The position numbers and the translations under genes were made by a program. The notes below the pieces were generated by a model. The model was not told the origin of the DNA. It ran no database searches and saw only the letters and a program-made list of their open reading frames with translations. From the NCBI RefSeq assembly GCF_002843305.1, contig NZ_PGSG01000119.1, positions 124,001-188,000 on the forward strand: a stretch of DNA of 64,000 nucleotides, written 5' to 3'. Positions 11,043 through 21,237 of the stretch are shown piece by piece (positions within the stretch are counted from its first letter, which is position 1; the number at the start of each line of letters is the position of its first letter). Source of the DNA: Streptomyces barkulensis (GTDB lineage Bacteria > Actinomycetota > Actinomycetes > Streptomycetales > Streptomycetaceae).

Positions 11043-11086
11043 CGGGGCCGTGACACGGGCCCGTCGCGGTCGGGGCGGGGTGGGAC

Positions 11087-11836
11087 TTACGTCGTCACAT
11101 GCTCCAGGTCCGCCGGGCCGACGCCCGCCTTGCGGGCCAGCGCCACCGCGGCCAGGGTGGAGTGCACCCCCAGCTTGCCCAGCACGTTCTGCATATGGGT
11201 GCGGACGGTGTGCGGGGAGAGGTACAGCCGCTCGGCGACCGCCTTGCGGCCCAGCCCGGCCACCATGCAGCGCAGCACCTCGTGCTCGCGCGGGGTCAGC
11301 GACTCCACCAGCCGCTCGCTCTCGGTGCGGTGCCTGCGCGTCGCGGTCAGCTCGCGCAGCACCCCGGTCAGCAGGGCGGGCGGCAGATGTGTCTCGCCGC
11401 GCAGCACCCCACGGACCACATGGAGCAGCCGGGACAGCGAGCTCTCCTTGGCGACCCAGCCCGACGCCCCCGCCTGGAGCGCGGCGGCCGCGCGGCGCGG
11501 GTCGTCGCGCTCGGCGAGCACCACGGTGCGGACCTCGGGGTGGTCGCTGCGGACCCGTGAGACCAGGGCGATGCCGCCGGCCGCGGCAGGCGCTTCGGCG
11601 GTGGCCGGGTCCGGTGGCGACGCGGCGGCCGCCGGCACGGCGGCCCCCAGATCGGCGTCGATCAGCAGGACGTCGAAGCGGCGGCCGTCGGCCGCCGCCC
11701 GTTCCAGGGTGCGCAGCGCGGCGGGGCCGCTGCCGGCCGCGGCCACCTCCACGTCCTGCTCCACCGCGAGTGCCGCGGCGAGGGACTCGGCGAATATGCG
11801 ATGGTCGTCCACCACGAGAACCCGGATACGTTGCAC
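11087..11836 (-). CDS. LuxR/NarL-type response regulator, orphan
   Basis: The 249-aa protein has an N-terminal receiver (VLVVDDHR acidic pair, phospho-acceptor Asp in LLIDADLG, Lys in WVAKESS) and a C-terminal LuxR helix-turn-helix (LTPREHEVLRCMVAGL through SPHTVRTHMQNVLGKLGVHS). A Pro/Ala-rich insertion after the phospho-Asp strand is unusual. I placed the start at GTG 11836, where the receiver fold begins, with an AGGGGG-type site upstream. A GTG two codons earlier is possible. No sensor kinase gene is adjacent. It resembles the regulator at 18058 on the other side of the gal genes. Confidence 0.85.
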   Translation of the reverse strand: MQRIRVLVVDDHRIFAESLAAALAVEQDVEVAAAGSGPAALRTLERAAADGRRFDVLLIDADLGAAVPAAAASPPDPATAEAPAAAGGIALVSRVRSDHPEVRTVVLAERDDPRRAAAALQAGASGWVAKESSLSRLLHVVRGVLRGETHLPPALLTGVLRELTATRRHRTESERLVESLTPREHEVLRCMVAGLGRKAVAERLYLSPHTVRTHMQNVLGKLGVHSTLAAVALARKAGVGPADLEHVTT

Positions 11837-12266
11837 GCACACCCCCTGCCGCCGAAAGGCCCACCCGCGCTCGGGCGCGGCGCCCGGTGCGGGGCCGGAC
11901 GGGCCGCACGTACACCGCCGTGCCCTGCTCGTACCCGGCCACCGCGCGCCGCATCCGGCGTGTGCCGCCCCCTGATGCGCACCGGCCCCCGGCGGCCGGT
12001 GCCGTCCATCAGCGTAGGGCCGGGACGCGGCCGAAGAGACCGGTTGGCGAAAACCGACCGTCCGCACGGTCCGCGGCGACCGGACGTGCACGGCCGGTGG
12101 TGTCCGGTGCGGCGCGGTCCGACCGCTTCCGACGCATTGTGATCACCGCACCGGCCGCCGCACGGCACGCCCCGCCGCGCACACCCCGCCGCGCACACCC
12201 GGCCCCGGACCCGGCCCCGGGCTCGGGCTCGGGCTCGGCGTCTCACCCGTCCAGCGATCCGGCGCC
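11837..12266. other. 430-bp intergenic stretch
   Basis: No coding sequence with convincing features is seen. It should hold the promoter of the leftward response-regulator gene. The right end is repetitive: short GGCTCG-type units (about 12220-12238) and a copy of CTCACCCGTCCAGC (12242-12255) that recurs at 12266-12279 across the galK stop codon. Confidence 0.6.

Positions 12267-12279
<13 letters not shown>
12242..12279. repeat. 14-bp direct repeat at the galK 3' end
   Basis: CTCACCCGTCCAGC occurs at 12242-12255 and 12266-12279, period 24 bp. The second copy contains the galK stop, so the first is a partial duplication of the gene's end. Confidence 0.75.
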
Positions 12280-13480
<1,201 letters not shown>

Positions 13481-13484
<4 letters not shown>

Positions 13485-14530
13485 GTTCCGCTCCCCTCTC
13501 CGCCGTCACCGCCGTAGCCGTCGCCGCCGGCGCCGCCGTAGCCGTCGCCGCCGGCGTCCGGCGCCCTGCCCCGGGCGAAGGCCCAGGCGTCGGCGACGAT
13601 GTCCTTCAGGTCGGTGCGCGAGGGCCGCCAACCCAGCCGCCGCCTGGCCCGCTCCGCCGAGGCGACCAGGAACGCCGGGTCGCCGCCGCGGCGCGGCGCC
13701 GTCTTCTCGGGCACGGGGTGGCCGGTGACCTCGCGGACGGTGCGGATCACCTCGCGGACGGAGAAGCCGCTGCCGTTGCCCAGGTTGCACACCAGGTGCT
13801 CCCCCGGCGCCGCGGCCTCCAGCGCCAGCAGATGGGCCTCGGCCAGATCGGCGACGTGGATGTAGTCGCGTACGCAGGTGCCGTCGGGGGTGGGGTAGTC
13901 GTCGCCGTAGACCGAGATCGCCTCCCGCTGCCCGAGCGCGACCTGCAGCACCAGCGGGATGAGGTGCGACTCGGGGTCGTGCCGCTCGCCGAGGGTGCCG
14001 TGCGCGCCGCGGTAGGCGCCGGCCACGTTGAAGTAGCGCAGCGAGACGGCGGCCAGGCCGTGGGCGGCGCACTCGCCGGCGATCATGTGGTCGACGGCGA
14101 GCTTGGAGGCGCCGTAGGGGTTGGTGGGGGCGGTGGGCGCGTCCTCGCGGATGGGGGTCTCCTCGGGTTCGCCGTAGGTGGCGGCGGTGGAGGAGAAGAC
14201 CAGGGTGCGCACACCGGCCCCGCGCATCGCGTCCAGCAGCGCCATGGTGCCGCCGACGTTGTTGTGCCAGTACTTCTCGGGGTGGAGGACGGACTCGCCG
14301 ACCTGGGAGCTGGCCGCGAAGTGCAGCACCGCGTCACAGGAAGGATCCAGCCAGTCGGCGGCGTCCTGGACGCGCGCCCGGACGAAGTCCGCGCCCGCCG
14401 GCACGGCCGCGCGGAAGCCGGTGGACAGGTCGTCCACCACCGTCACCCGGTGTCCGGCCTCCAGCAGGTGCGCCGCGACGACGCTTCCGACGTAGCCGGC
14501 CCCGCCGGTCACCAGATACGTGCCGCTCAC
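13481..14530 (-). CDS. galE: UDP-glucose 4-epimerase with Gly/Asp-rich tail
   Basis: Interconverts UDP-galactose and UDP-glucose. The 349-aa extended SDR has the NAD motif [10 protein letters not shown], the catalytic Ser-Tyr-Lys (SSTAATYGE and NPYGASKLA) and [10 protein letters not shown]. The GTG start at 14530 overlaps the galT stop (GTGA, 14527-14530). The last 25 or so residues are a Gly/Asp/Tyr repeat ([15 protein letters not shown]) coded by an imperfect tandem repeat at about 13503-13558. This tail is absent from ordinary GalE and is probably a disordered add-on. Confidence 0.95.
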
Positions 14531-15651
14531 CGGCTCGCCACCTCCCGCAGTCGCCGCGCCGCGGTCTCGGGCGGCACGTCGTTGATGAAGACCCCCATGC
14601 CCGACTCCGAGCCCGCCAGGTACTTCAGCTTCCCGGACGTGCGGCGGATCGTGAAGAGTTCCAGGTGGAGGGCGAAGTCCGCCCGTCCGGCCCAGTCCTT
14701 CTCCCCCTCCGGGCCCAGCGGCGCCTGGTGCCAGCCGGAGATGTAGGGCGTGGGCGGCTCGCCGGGGCCGAAGATCCGGTCGAAGCGCCGCAGCAGCTCC
14801 AGGTAGACGCCGGGGAAGTCGGCGCGGGCGTCCTCGCCGAGTTCCGTCAGGTCCGCCGCCCGCCGCCGGGGGTACAGGTGCACCTCGTAGGGCCAGCGCG
14901 CGGCGTGCGGCACGAAGGCGGTCCAGTGGCCGGTCTCCAGCACCACGCGCCGTCCGTCGGCGCGCTCGGCGGCCACGACGTCGTCGAAGAGGTTGCCGCC
15001 GGTGCGTTCCCGGTGGGCGGCGGCCGAGCGCAGGGTGCGCCCGGTGTGCGGGGTGACGAAGGGATAGGCGTAGATCTGGCCGTGGGGGTGGCCGAGGGTG
15101 ACGCCGATCTCCCGGCCCCGGTTCTCGAAGCAGAACACCTGGCGCACGCCCGGCAGCGCCGACAGCTCGGCGGTGCGGTCGGTCCAGGCGTCCAGGACCA
15201 GGGCGGCCCGTTCCTCGGTGAGGTCGGCGAAGGAGGCGTCGTGGTCGGAGGTGAAGCACACCACCTCGCAGCGTCCGGCGCCCGGGGCCCGGAGGAACAG
15301 GCCGCTTCCGTCCTCGGCCTCCGCCGGCCCCGGGGGGCCGGCCAGGGAGGGGAAGCGGTTCTCGAAGACGGCCACCTCGTAGTCCTCCGCCGGGATCTCC
15401 GTCAGCCGGCCCTCACGGGAGGGGCACAGGGGGCATTCGTCGGCCGGCGGGTGGTAGGTGCGGGCCTGGCGGTGCGCCGTGACCGCGACCCATTCGCCGA
15501 GCAGGGGGTCGTGGCGGATCTCCGAGGCGGTGGCGACGGCGTCCAGGGGGCGCCGGTCCACGGCGTCGCGTCCCAGGGCGCCGTGGCCGCCGCGAACGTC
15601 GTAGTACACGAGTTCGCGGCCGTCGGCGAGGCGGGTCGGGGTCTTTTTCAC
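14527..15651 (-). CDS. galT: Galactose-1-phosphate uridylyltransferase
   Basis: Transfers UMP from UDP-glucose to galactose 1-phosphate. The 374-aa protein contains the zinc-site pair [34 protein letters not shown] with the nucleophilic His of the HPH triad, and a C-terminal [11 protein letters not shown] chose GTG 15651 (AGGGAGA upstream); the longer reading has no ribosome site and crosses the promoter region. It is the first gene of galT-galE-galK, divergent from a symporter. Confidence 0.95.
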   Translation of the reverse strand: MKKTPTRLADGRELVYYDVRGGHGALGRDAVDRRPLDAVATASEIRHDPLLGEWVAVTAHRQARTYHPPADECPLCPSREGRLTEIPAEDYEVAVFENRFPSLAGPPGPAEAEDGSGLFLRAPGAGRCEVVCFTSDHDASFADLTEERAALVLDAWTDRTAELSALPGVRQVFCFENRGREIGVTLGHPHGQIYAYPFVTPHTGRTLRSAAAHRERTGGNLFDDVVAAERADGRRVVLETGHWTAFVPHAARWPYEVHLYPRRRAADLTELGEDARADFPGVYLELLRRFDRIFGPGEPPTPYISGWHQAPLGPEGEKDWAGRADFALHLELFTIRRTSGKLKYLAGSESGMGVFINDVPPETAARRLREVASR

Positions 15652-15663
15652 GTGGGGTCTCCC

Positions 15664-15713
15664 TATACTGCGACCCAAACATAATCGAACATAAAAAACC
15701 ATGAGTGAACATT
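15664..15713. promoter_or_regulatory. gal control region with phased AACATA repeats
   Basis: Between galT and the symporter lies an AT-rich block unlike the surroundings. AACATA occurs at 15678 and 15688, and AACATT at 15708, so the copies are 10 and 20 bp apart on one face of the helix. A TATA-containing sequence (15664-15667) is close to the galT start. The arrangement suggests an operator for a regulator controlling both directions. Confidence 0.5.
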
Positions 15714-15770
15714 GACGTCAAGGGGCCTCCCCCCACAGCGGCCCCGTCACGCCACGGAGGCGACCTGCTC

Positions 15771-17444
15771 ATGCCGTCGTACCAGTTGGCCCAGGATCTT
15801 CGGCTCCCCACGAACGCCCTGGACTACACGATCCTGGCCATCTACTTCCTCGTCGTCCTCGGAGTCGGGTTCGCCGCCCGGCGCAGCATCAAGACCAGCC
15901 TGGACTTCTTCCTCTCCGGCCGCTCGCTGCCCGCCTGGGTCACCGGCCTCGCCTTCATCGCGGCGAACCTCGGCGCGCTGGAGATCCTGGGCATGGCGGC
16001 CAACGGCGCGCAGTACGGCGTCTACACCGTGCACTGGTACTGGGTTGGCGCCATCCCGGCGATGGTCTTCCTCGGCCTGGTGATGATGCCCTTCTACTAC
16101 GGGTCCCGGGTGCGCTCGGTCCCCGAGTTCCTGCTGCACCGCTTCGGGCCCTCGTCCCACCTGCTCAGCGGCGTCCTCTTCTCGGCCGCCTCGGTGCTGA
16201 TCGCGGGCGTCAACCTCTACGCGCTGGCCATCGTGCTGGAGGCGCTGCTGGGCTGGCCGCAGTGGGTGTCCATCGTGGTCTCGGGCCTGTTCGTGCTGCT
16301 CTACATCACCCTGGGCGGTCTGTCCTCGGCCATCTACAACGAGGTCGTGCAGTTCTTCGTGATCCTGGCCGGGCTGATCCCGCTGACCGTCCTGGCCCTG
16401 GTCCGCGTGGGCGGCTGGAGCGGTCTGCGCGACTCGCTCACCGCCTCGCAGGGCGACAACTTCGTCTCGGCCTGGGGCGGGACCGGCATCGGTTCGGACA
16501 ACCCGCTGGGCGCCAACTGGCTCACCATCGTGCTCGGCCTCGGCTTCGCCCTGAGCTTCGGCTACTGGACGACGAACTTCGCCGAGGTCCAGCGCGCCCT
16601 GTCGGCCAAGAACCTCTCAGCCGCCCAGCGCACCCCGCTGATCGCCGCCTTCCCCAAGATCTTCATTCCGGCGATCGTCGTCATCCCCGGCCTGGTGGCG
16701 CTGGTGGTGGCGCCGGACATCGGGCAGGGCAGCGGCCTGGAGTACAACGAGGCGGTCCCCCTGCTGATGCGCGACCTGCTGCCCAACGGCGTGCTGGGCA
16801 TCGCGGTGACCGGTCTGCTCGCCGCCTTCATGGCCGGCATGGCCGCCAACGTCTCCGCCTTCAACACCGTCTTCACCAACGACATCTGGCGGCCCTACCT
16901 GGTCAAGGACCGCCCGGACTCGTACTACGTGGTCACCGCGCGCGTGGTCACCGCGGTCGGTGTGCTGCTGGGCATGGGGACGGCGTTCATCGCGGCGACG
17001 TTCAGCAACATCATGAACTACCTCCAGACGCTGTTCTCCTTCTTCAACGTGCCGCTGTTCACCGTCTTCATCATCGGCATGTTCTGGAAGCGGATGACGG
17101 CCGCGGCCGGTTTCTGGGGGCTGCTGGCAGGCACGGTCTCGGCGATGGTCAACTACTTCTGGTTCTACCGGGGCGGACTGATCGACATTCCCACCGACCA
17201 GGGTGCCAACTTCGTCTCCGCCATCGTCGCCTTCGTCACGGGCACACTCGTCGTCGTGGTCCTCACCCCCCTCACCAGGCCCAAGCCCGTCGAGCGGCTG
17301 GCCGGCCTGGTGTACGGCACCCGGGCCCCCGGTGTGGCCGAGCCCCCGGCCGCGGGCGACGAGGCCTGGTACCGCAGGCCCGCGCTGCTGGGCTGGGGCG
17401 CGATCATCCTCGCCGCCCTCTGCTACCTCCCCTTCTCCTTCTGA
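15771..17444 (+). CDS. Sodium:solute symporter, probable galactose/sugar permease
   Basis: The 557-aa protein has about 14 hydrophobic segments of the SSS fold. It shows SLDFFLSGRSLPAWVTGLAF, AANLGALEILGMAANGAQYG, a central LSFGYWTTNFAEVQRALSAK and AFMAGMAANVSAFNTVF, all typical SSS signatures. ATG 15771 follows CGGAGG at 15755-15760; an upstream in-frame ATG at 15705 lies inside the gal promoter block. Divergence from galT makes galactose import the most likely role. Confidence 0.88.
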   Translation: MPSYQLAQDLRLPTNALDYTILAIYFLVVLGVGFAARRSIKTSLDFFLSGRSLPAWVTGLAFIAANLGALEILGMAANGAQYGVYTVHWYWVGAIPAMVFLGLVMMPFYYGSRVRSVPEFLLHRFGPSSHLLSGVLFSAASVLIAGVNLYALAIVLEALLGWPQWVSIVVSGLFVLLYITLGGLSSAIYNEVVQFFVILAGLIPLTVLALVRVGGWSGLRDSLTASQGDNFVSAWGGTGIGSDNPLGANWLTIVLGLGFALSFGYWTTNFAEVQRALSAKNLSAAQRTPLIAAFPKIFIPAIVVIPGLVALVVAPDIGQGSGLEYNEAVPLLMRDLLPNGVLGIAVTGLLAAFMAGMAANVSAFNTVFTNDIWRPYLVKDRPDSYYVVTARVVTAVGVLLGMGTAFIAATFSNIMNYLQTLFSFFNVPLFTVFIIGMFWKRMTAAAGFWGLLAGTVSAMVNYFWFYRGGLIDIPTDQGANFVSAIVAFVTGTLVVVVLTPLTRPKPVERLAGLVYGTRAPGVAEPPAAGDEAWYRRPALLGWGAIILAALCYLPFSF

Positions 17445-17482
17445 GCGCCCCGCGCACCGCACAGCGAAGGATGTGATCCACC

Positions 17483-17995
17483 GTGACGAACGACGGCAAC
17501 GACGGCAACGACGGCAACGACGGCAACGGCAGCAACGAGGGCAACGGCGGCGGTGCGGGCGGTCCGCACGGCGCCCACGAGTACCGCGGCCCCTCCGACT
17601 CCCGCACCCCCTCCGGTCCTTCCGACCCCGCCGACCCCGCCGACCCCGGTGTCCCCGGCGCCGGCAAGGGCGATCCGGAGCCGGACTGGCGGGAGGAGGA
17701 GCGCGACCTGGAGGAGCGGTCGGCCAGCGCCGCCCGGCTGTTCGACATCCGCCGTGTCATCGGCGTGCTGTTCGTGGTCTACGGCCTCCTGGTCACCATC
17801 GCGGGCTTCTTCGTCTCCGACGCCGACCTGGCCAAGGCCCAGGACGTCAACATCAACCTCTGGGCCGGGCTGTCGATGCTGGTGCTGGGACTGCTGTTCC
17901 TGCTCTGGCTGCGGCTGAGCCCGACGGTTCCGCCGCCGTCCCGGCGGGAGACCGAAGGCGGCGGCCCCGGTGGCACGCCGCCCGCCGGGGAGTGA
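17483..17995 (+). CDS. Small two-helix membrane protein
   Basis: The 170-aa protein begins with a disordered Asn/Asp/Gly repeat (NDGNDGNDGNDGNGSN) and Pro-rich stretch to about residue 85. Two transmembrane segments follow (IGVLFVVYGLLVTIAGFFV and LSMLVLGLLFLLWLRL), then a short tail. GTG 17483 follows AAGGA. It starts 38 bp after the symporter stop and is probably cotranscribed with it, so an accessory role in transport is possible but unproven. Confidence 0.75.
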   Translation: MTNDGNDGNDGNDGNGSNEGNGGGAGGPHGAHEYRGPSDSRTPSGPSDPADPADPGVPGAGKGDPEPDWREEERDLEERSASAARLFDIRRVIGVLFVVYGLLVTIAGFFVSDADLAKAQDVNINLWAGLSMLVLGLLFLLWLRLSPTVPPPSRRETEGGGPGGTPPAGE

Positions 17996-18057
17996 CCCGC
18001 GCGTCCGCCGCCGTACGGGCCGGGGCTCAGCGGCGGTACGGGTGCGGGGCCGGGACG

Positions 18058-18783
18058 TCAGCCCGGCCCCGCACCCCGGCCCGCACCCTGGCCCGCGCCC
18101 CGGTCCGCACCACCGTGCCCGCCGGCCACCCGGTCCAGCAGCCCGGTGCGGGCCGCCAGCGCCGCCGCCTCCAGCCGCGATCCGACCCCGAGCTTCATCA
18201 GCACCCGCTGCACATGGGTGCGGGCCGTGCTGGGCGCGACCCCCATACCCACCGCGATCGCCCGGGTGTCCTCCCCCTCCGCCACCCGCACCAGCACCTC
18301 GGCCTCGCGCGGGGTGAGCATCCGCAGCAGCCTGACGCCCTCGTCGTCCGGCTCGGCCCTCGGATTGAGCAGCTCCGCGAAGGCGCTCCGCAGCAGTTGC
18401 GGCGCCACCGCCGCCTCCCCGGCCCGCGCCCTGGCCATGCCGCGCTCGACACCCTCGATCCGCTCGTCGTGCCGTATGTAGCCCGACGCCCCCGCCGCGA
18501 ACGCCGCCGCTATCCCCCGCGGACTGGGCACCGGACCCAGTACCACCACGGCGGTTTGCGGCCGCTCCCGCCTGATCCTGGCCACGGGGTCGAACGCCCC
18601 GGGCTCGGCGGGCGACGCCGTGCCCCACAGACACACCTCGGGGGCCCTGCTGACCACCAGTTCCGCCGCCCCCGCGGCCGGCGCGGCGGCGGCGAGCACC
18701 CGGTGCCCGCGCAACCTCAGCGCCGAGGCGAGCGCCTCGGCGTGCAGACGGTGGTCGTCGACCACCATGAGCCGCACGGTCAT
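18058..18783 (-). CDS. LuxR-type regulator with degenerate receiver
   Basis: The 241-aa protein looks like a NarL-type response regulator: MVVDDHRLHAEALASALRL at the N-terminus and a C-terminal LuxR helix-turn-helix (LTPREAEVLVRVAEGEDTRA through STARTHVQRVLMKLGVGS). The strand that should carry the phospho-acceptor Asp reads PEVCLWGTASP, with no Asp, and the conserved Lys is replaced (GYIRHDE). It should therefore act without phosphorylation. The last residues are a Gly/Ala/Arg tail. I chose ATG 18783 with AGGGG 5 nt upstream. No sensor kinase is nearby. Confidence 0.85.
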   Translation of the reverse strand: MTVRLMVVDDHRLHAEALASALRLRGHRVLAAAAPAAGAAELVVSRAPEVCLWGTASPAEPGAFDPVARIRRERPQTAVVVLGPVPSPRGIAAAFAAGASGYIRHDERIEGVERGMARARAGEAAVAPQLLRSAFAELLNPRAEPDDEGVRLLRMLTPREAEVLVRVAEGEDTRAIAVGMGVAPSTARTHVQRVLMKLGVGSRLEAAALAARTGLLDRVAGGHGGADRGAGQGAGRGAGPG

Positions 18784-18950
18784 CCGCACCCCTGTCGTTC
18801 CGCCGGCCCCGGTCTTCCGGGGCCGGGCCGTGCCCCGTACGGCCCTTCGAGCCGCCCGGCTCCGTCTTGCCCCCGGAAGCTACACGCTCCCCCGGCATCC
18901 CGCGCCCCTTCCGGCAAGAACCGGCGGGACCTCCCGCGGACCCACGCGAG

Positions 18951-18988
18951 CGGCCCCGCGCCCCTCCACGGGAAGGGGCGCGGGGCCG
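18951..18988. terminator. 14-bp stem-loop after the PQQ-propeller gene
   Basis: Perfect arms 18951-18964 and 18975-18988 around a 10-nt loop, about 50 bp after the leftward stop at 19036. Confidence 0.7.
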
Positions 18989-19035
18989 TCGGTGGCGGCG
19001 GGCCGCCGCGAGGGGCCGGATACGGCCGCGGGACC

Positions 19036-20994
19036 TCAGTTGTAGGCGGCTATCGCCAGGTCGCTCAGCCCGGCGGAGGCGTAGAACCTGTGGTTCACCA
19101 GGAAGAAGTGGCCGTCCTTCCAGAACGGGTGCACATCGGAGCCGCTGGCCATGTCGTACTCCTTCTTCGCGCTGTCGGCCGGGAGCTTCATCCGCGGGGA
19201 CGGCTTGCCGCTGCCCGGGTCGAGCGTGACGACCTGCCCCGGCTTGTCGTAGCCGGGGAGTTCGTAGGCGAGCAGCGCGCCGTCCTCCACGGTGACCGGG
19301 ACGATCCGGCCGCCCGAGGTCGGCTCCCCCAGCCACTTCGACTTACCCGTGGTGAGGTCGAAGGCGATGATCTCGCTGGTCTGCCCGTACCCGCCGCCCT
19401 GGTGCGGCTTCGAGGAGATGTACATGGTCTCGCCGTCCACCACCGTGCCGGGGCAGTTGCTGAGCGTGATGCCCCGGCAGCCCAGCTCGTGGCGCTCCTT
19501 CTTGATGGTGATCTTCTCCTTGAGCTTGCCGCTGTCCGAGAGGACCATCACGTCGGTGATGTCGATGCTGGACTCGCCCCCGGCGTTGACCCCGAGGACC
19601 AGCGGGTCGGTGGAGAGGACCTTGCGGACGTCGATGCCGTCGGGGACCTCCCACTCCCACTTCTTCTTGCCGCCCGGGCCCACTCCCTGGACCTTCTGCG
19701 AGCCGCCGAAGCCGCACTCCAGCTTGGCGACGAGCTGGCCGCCGCCGGAGTAGCCGCGGTCCTTGCAGTCGGAGCCCTCCTCCTGCTGCCACAGCTCCTT
19801 GCCGGTCGACAGGTCGTAACCGACCGCGTTGCCGATCCAGGACGCCGCGGCGATGTCGCCGCTGACCGCCATCTCCGTGTAGCTGAACTCCGAGGAGCTG
19901 TCGCGCTTGGACGGCAGTTCCTTGTTCCACAGCTTCTTGCCCGCGGCCAGGTCGATGCCCATGACGAACTCGCAGCGCCGGCCGTACTGGACCACGGTCC
20001 TGTTCTCGGACATCTCGAAGGCGGCGGTGCAGTCCTTCGGGCGGGGCATGTCGATGGACCACGCCACCTTGCCGGTCTTCATGTCGTAGGCCGTGGTGGA
20101 ACTCGTCGTGGCCTTGACGAGGTTGTCACCCACGAACCATGTGCCGGGCGTTTCCGCGATGATGTCCTGCTTGTCCACCTTGGGCGGGTCGACCGTCCAG
20201 GCGAGCTCGGCGTCGATCAGGCCCTTCTCGCCGCCGGAGCCGCCGGAGTCACCGGAACCCCCGGAGTCGCCCGAGCCTCCGTCGGCGCCCTGGGTGGTGC
20301 CCTTGTCTCCCTTCTTGGCCTCGGCGCCGCCGTCGTCCTTGGTCAGGAGCCAGACACCGCCGCCCGCCACGAGCAGGACCGCGACGACCGCGGCGACGAC
20401 GGCCAGGACCTTGGCGTTCCCGCTGCCGCCGCCGGGCGGCTGCACGCCGCCGCCGTACATGGGCTGCGTCGGGTACTGGCCGTATCCGGGCTGCTGTCCG
20501 TACGCCGGAGGCTGCCCGTATCCGGGCTGCTGTCCGTACGCGGAGGGCTGCCCGTACGCGGGGGCCTGGCCGTACGGCGCCTGGGGCATCTGTCCCGGCT
20601 GCTGCGGATAGCCGTACGGCGGTGGCTGGTTGGGCGGGAACTGCGGTGCCTGGCCGAACTGACCGGGCTGACCGGGCTGACCGGGCTGCTGCGGGTAGCC
20701 GTACGAGGGCGGGCCCGGAGGCGGCGTCTGCGGCGGCTGCGGCGGCTGGTCCTGCTGGTCCTGCTGGTCCTGCTGGTCCGGCTGGTCCGCCGAAGGCTGT
20801 GGCGACTTGGACAGCGGAACCTGCGGAGTCTCCTTCCGCTCCGCACTCTCCGGCTGGCCCGACTGCTCCGGCTTCTCCTGCTGCTCCGGCTGTTCCCGCT
20901 GCTCCGCCCCCTCCGGTCGGTCGTCCGGCTGCTCCGGAGGGGGGCCGAAGCCGCCGGACGGCGGCTGATTTGGTGGCGGAGGCGGCTGCGACAT
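19036..20994 (-). CDS. Membrane-anchored PQQ-type beta-propeller protein
   Basis: The 652-aa protein has a cytosolic N-terminal half of about 190 residues rich in Pro, Gln, Gly and Tyr (repeats such as AYGQQPGYGQPP). One transmembrane helix follows at about 195-217, then an extracellular domain with repeated AYDMKTGKVAWSID and GYDLSTGKELWQQ units typical of PQQ/WD-like propeller blades. The tail resembles receptor or adaptor proteins of Streptomyces that pair such propellers with kinase-like scaffolds; here no kinase domain is present. ATG 20994 follows a GAGGA site. Ligand and partner are unknown. Confidence 0.8.
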   Translation of the reverse strand: MSQPPPPPNQPPSGGFGPPPEQPDDRPEGAEQREQPEQQEKPEQSGQPESAERKETPQVPLSKSPQPSADQPDQQDQQDQQDQPPQPPQTPPPGPPSYGYPQQPGQPGQPGQFGQAPQFPPNQPPPYGYPQQPGQMPQAPYGQAPAYGQPSAYGQQPGYGQPPAYGQQPGYGQYPTQPMYGGGVQPPGGGSGNAKVLAVVAAVVAVLLVAGGGVWLLTKDDGGAEAKKGDKGTTQGADGGSGDSGGSGDSGGSGGEKGLIDAELAWTVDPPKVDKQDIIAETPGTWFVGDNLVKATTSSTTAYDMKTGKVAWSIDMPRPKDCTAAFEMSENRTVVQYGRRCEFVMGIDLAAGKKLWNKELPSKRDSSSEFSYTEMAVSGDIAAASWIGNAVGYDLSTGKELWQQEEGSDCKDRGYSGGGQLVAKLECGFGGSQKVQGVGPGGKKKWEWEVPDGIDVRKVLSTDPLVLGVNAGGESSIDITDVMVLSDSGKLKEKITIKKERHELGCRGITLSNCPGTVVDGETMYISSKPHQGGGYGQTSEIIAFDLTTGKSKWLGEPTSGGRIVPVTVEDGALLAYELPGYDKPGQVVTLDPGSGKPSPRMKLPADSAKKEYDMASGSDVHPFWKDGHFFLVNHRFYASAGLSDLAIAAYN

Positions 20995-21237
20995 GGGTTT
21001 CCTCATTCACGCGCGGACCGGCTGCCCAGCCCCTCGCCCCCCGTGGGGCAGAGCGAATCGGACACGGCCCGCCACTTCTCGGCTGTTGCCGGCTCTTGGC
21101 GCCGACGGTCGGAAGGAAATTCTTTCTATCACCGGACACCCGGAAAGCCGCCTCCGGTTCCCGCTCCGGGCCATCAGGTGAGACCGGCCCGCGACCTGGC
21201 CGTTACCGTCCGCCGGGGCCGGCTCCGCCGCCGCCGG

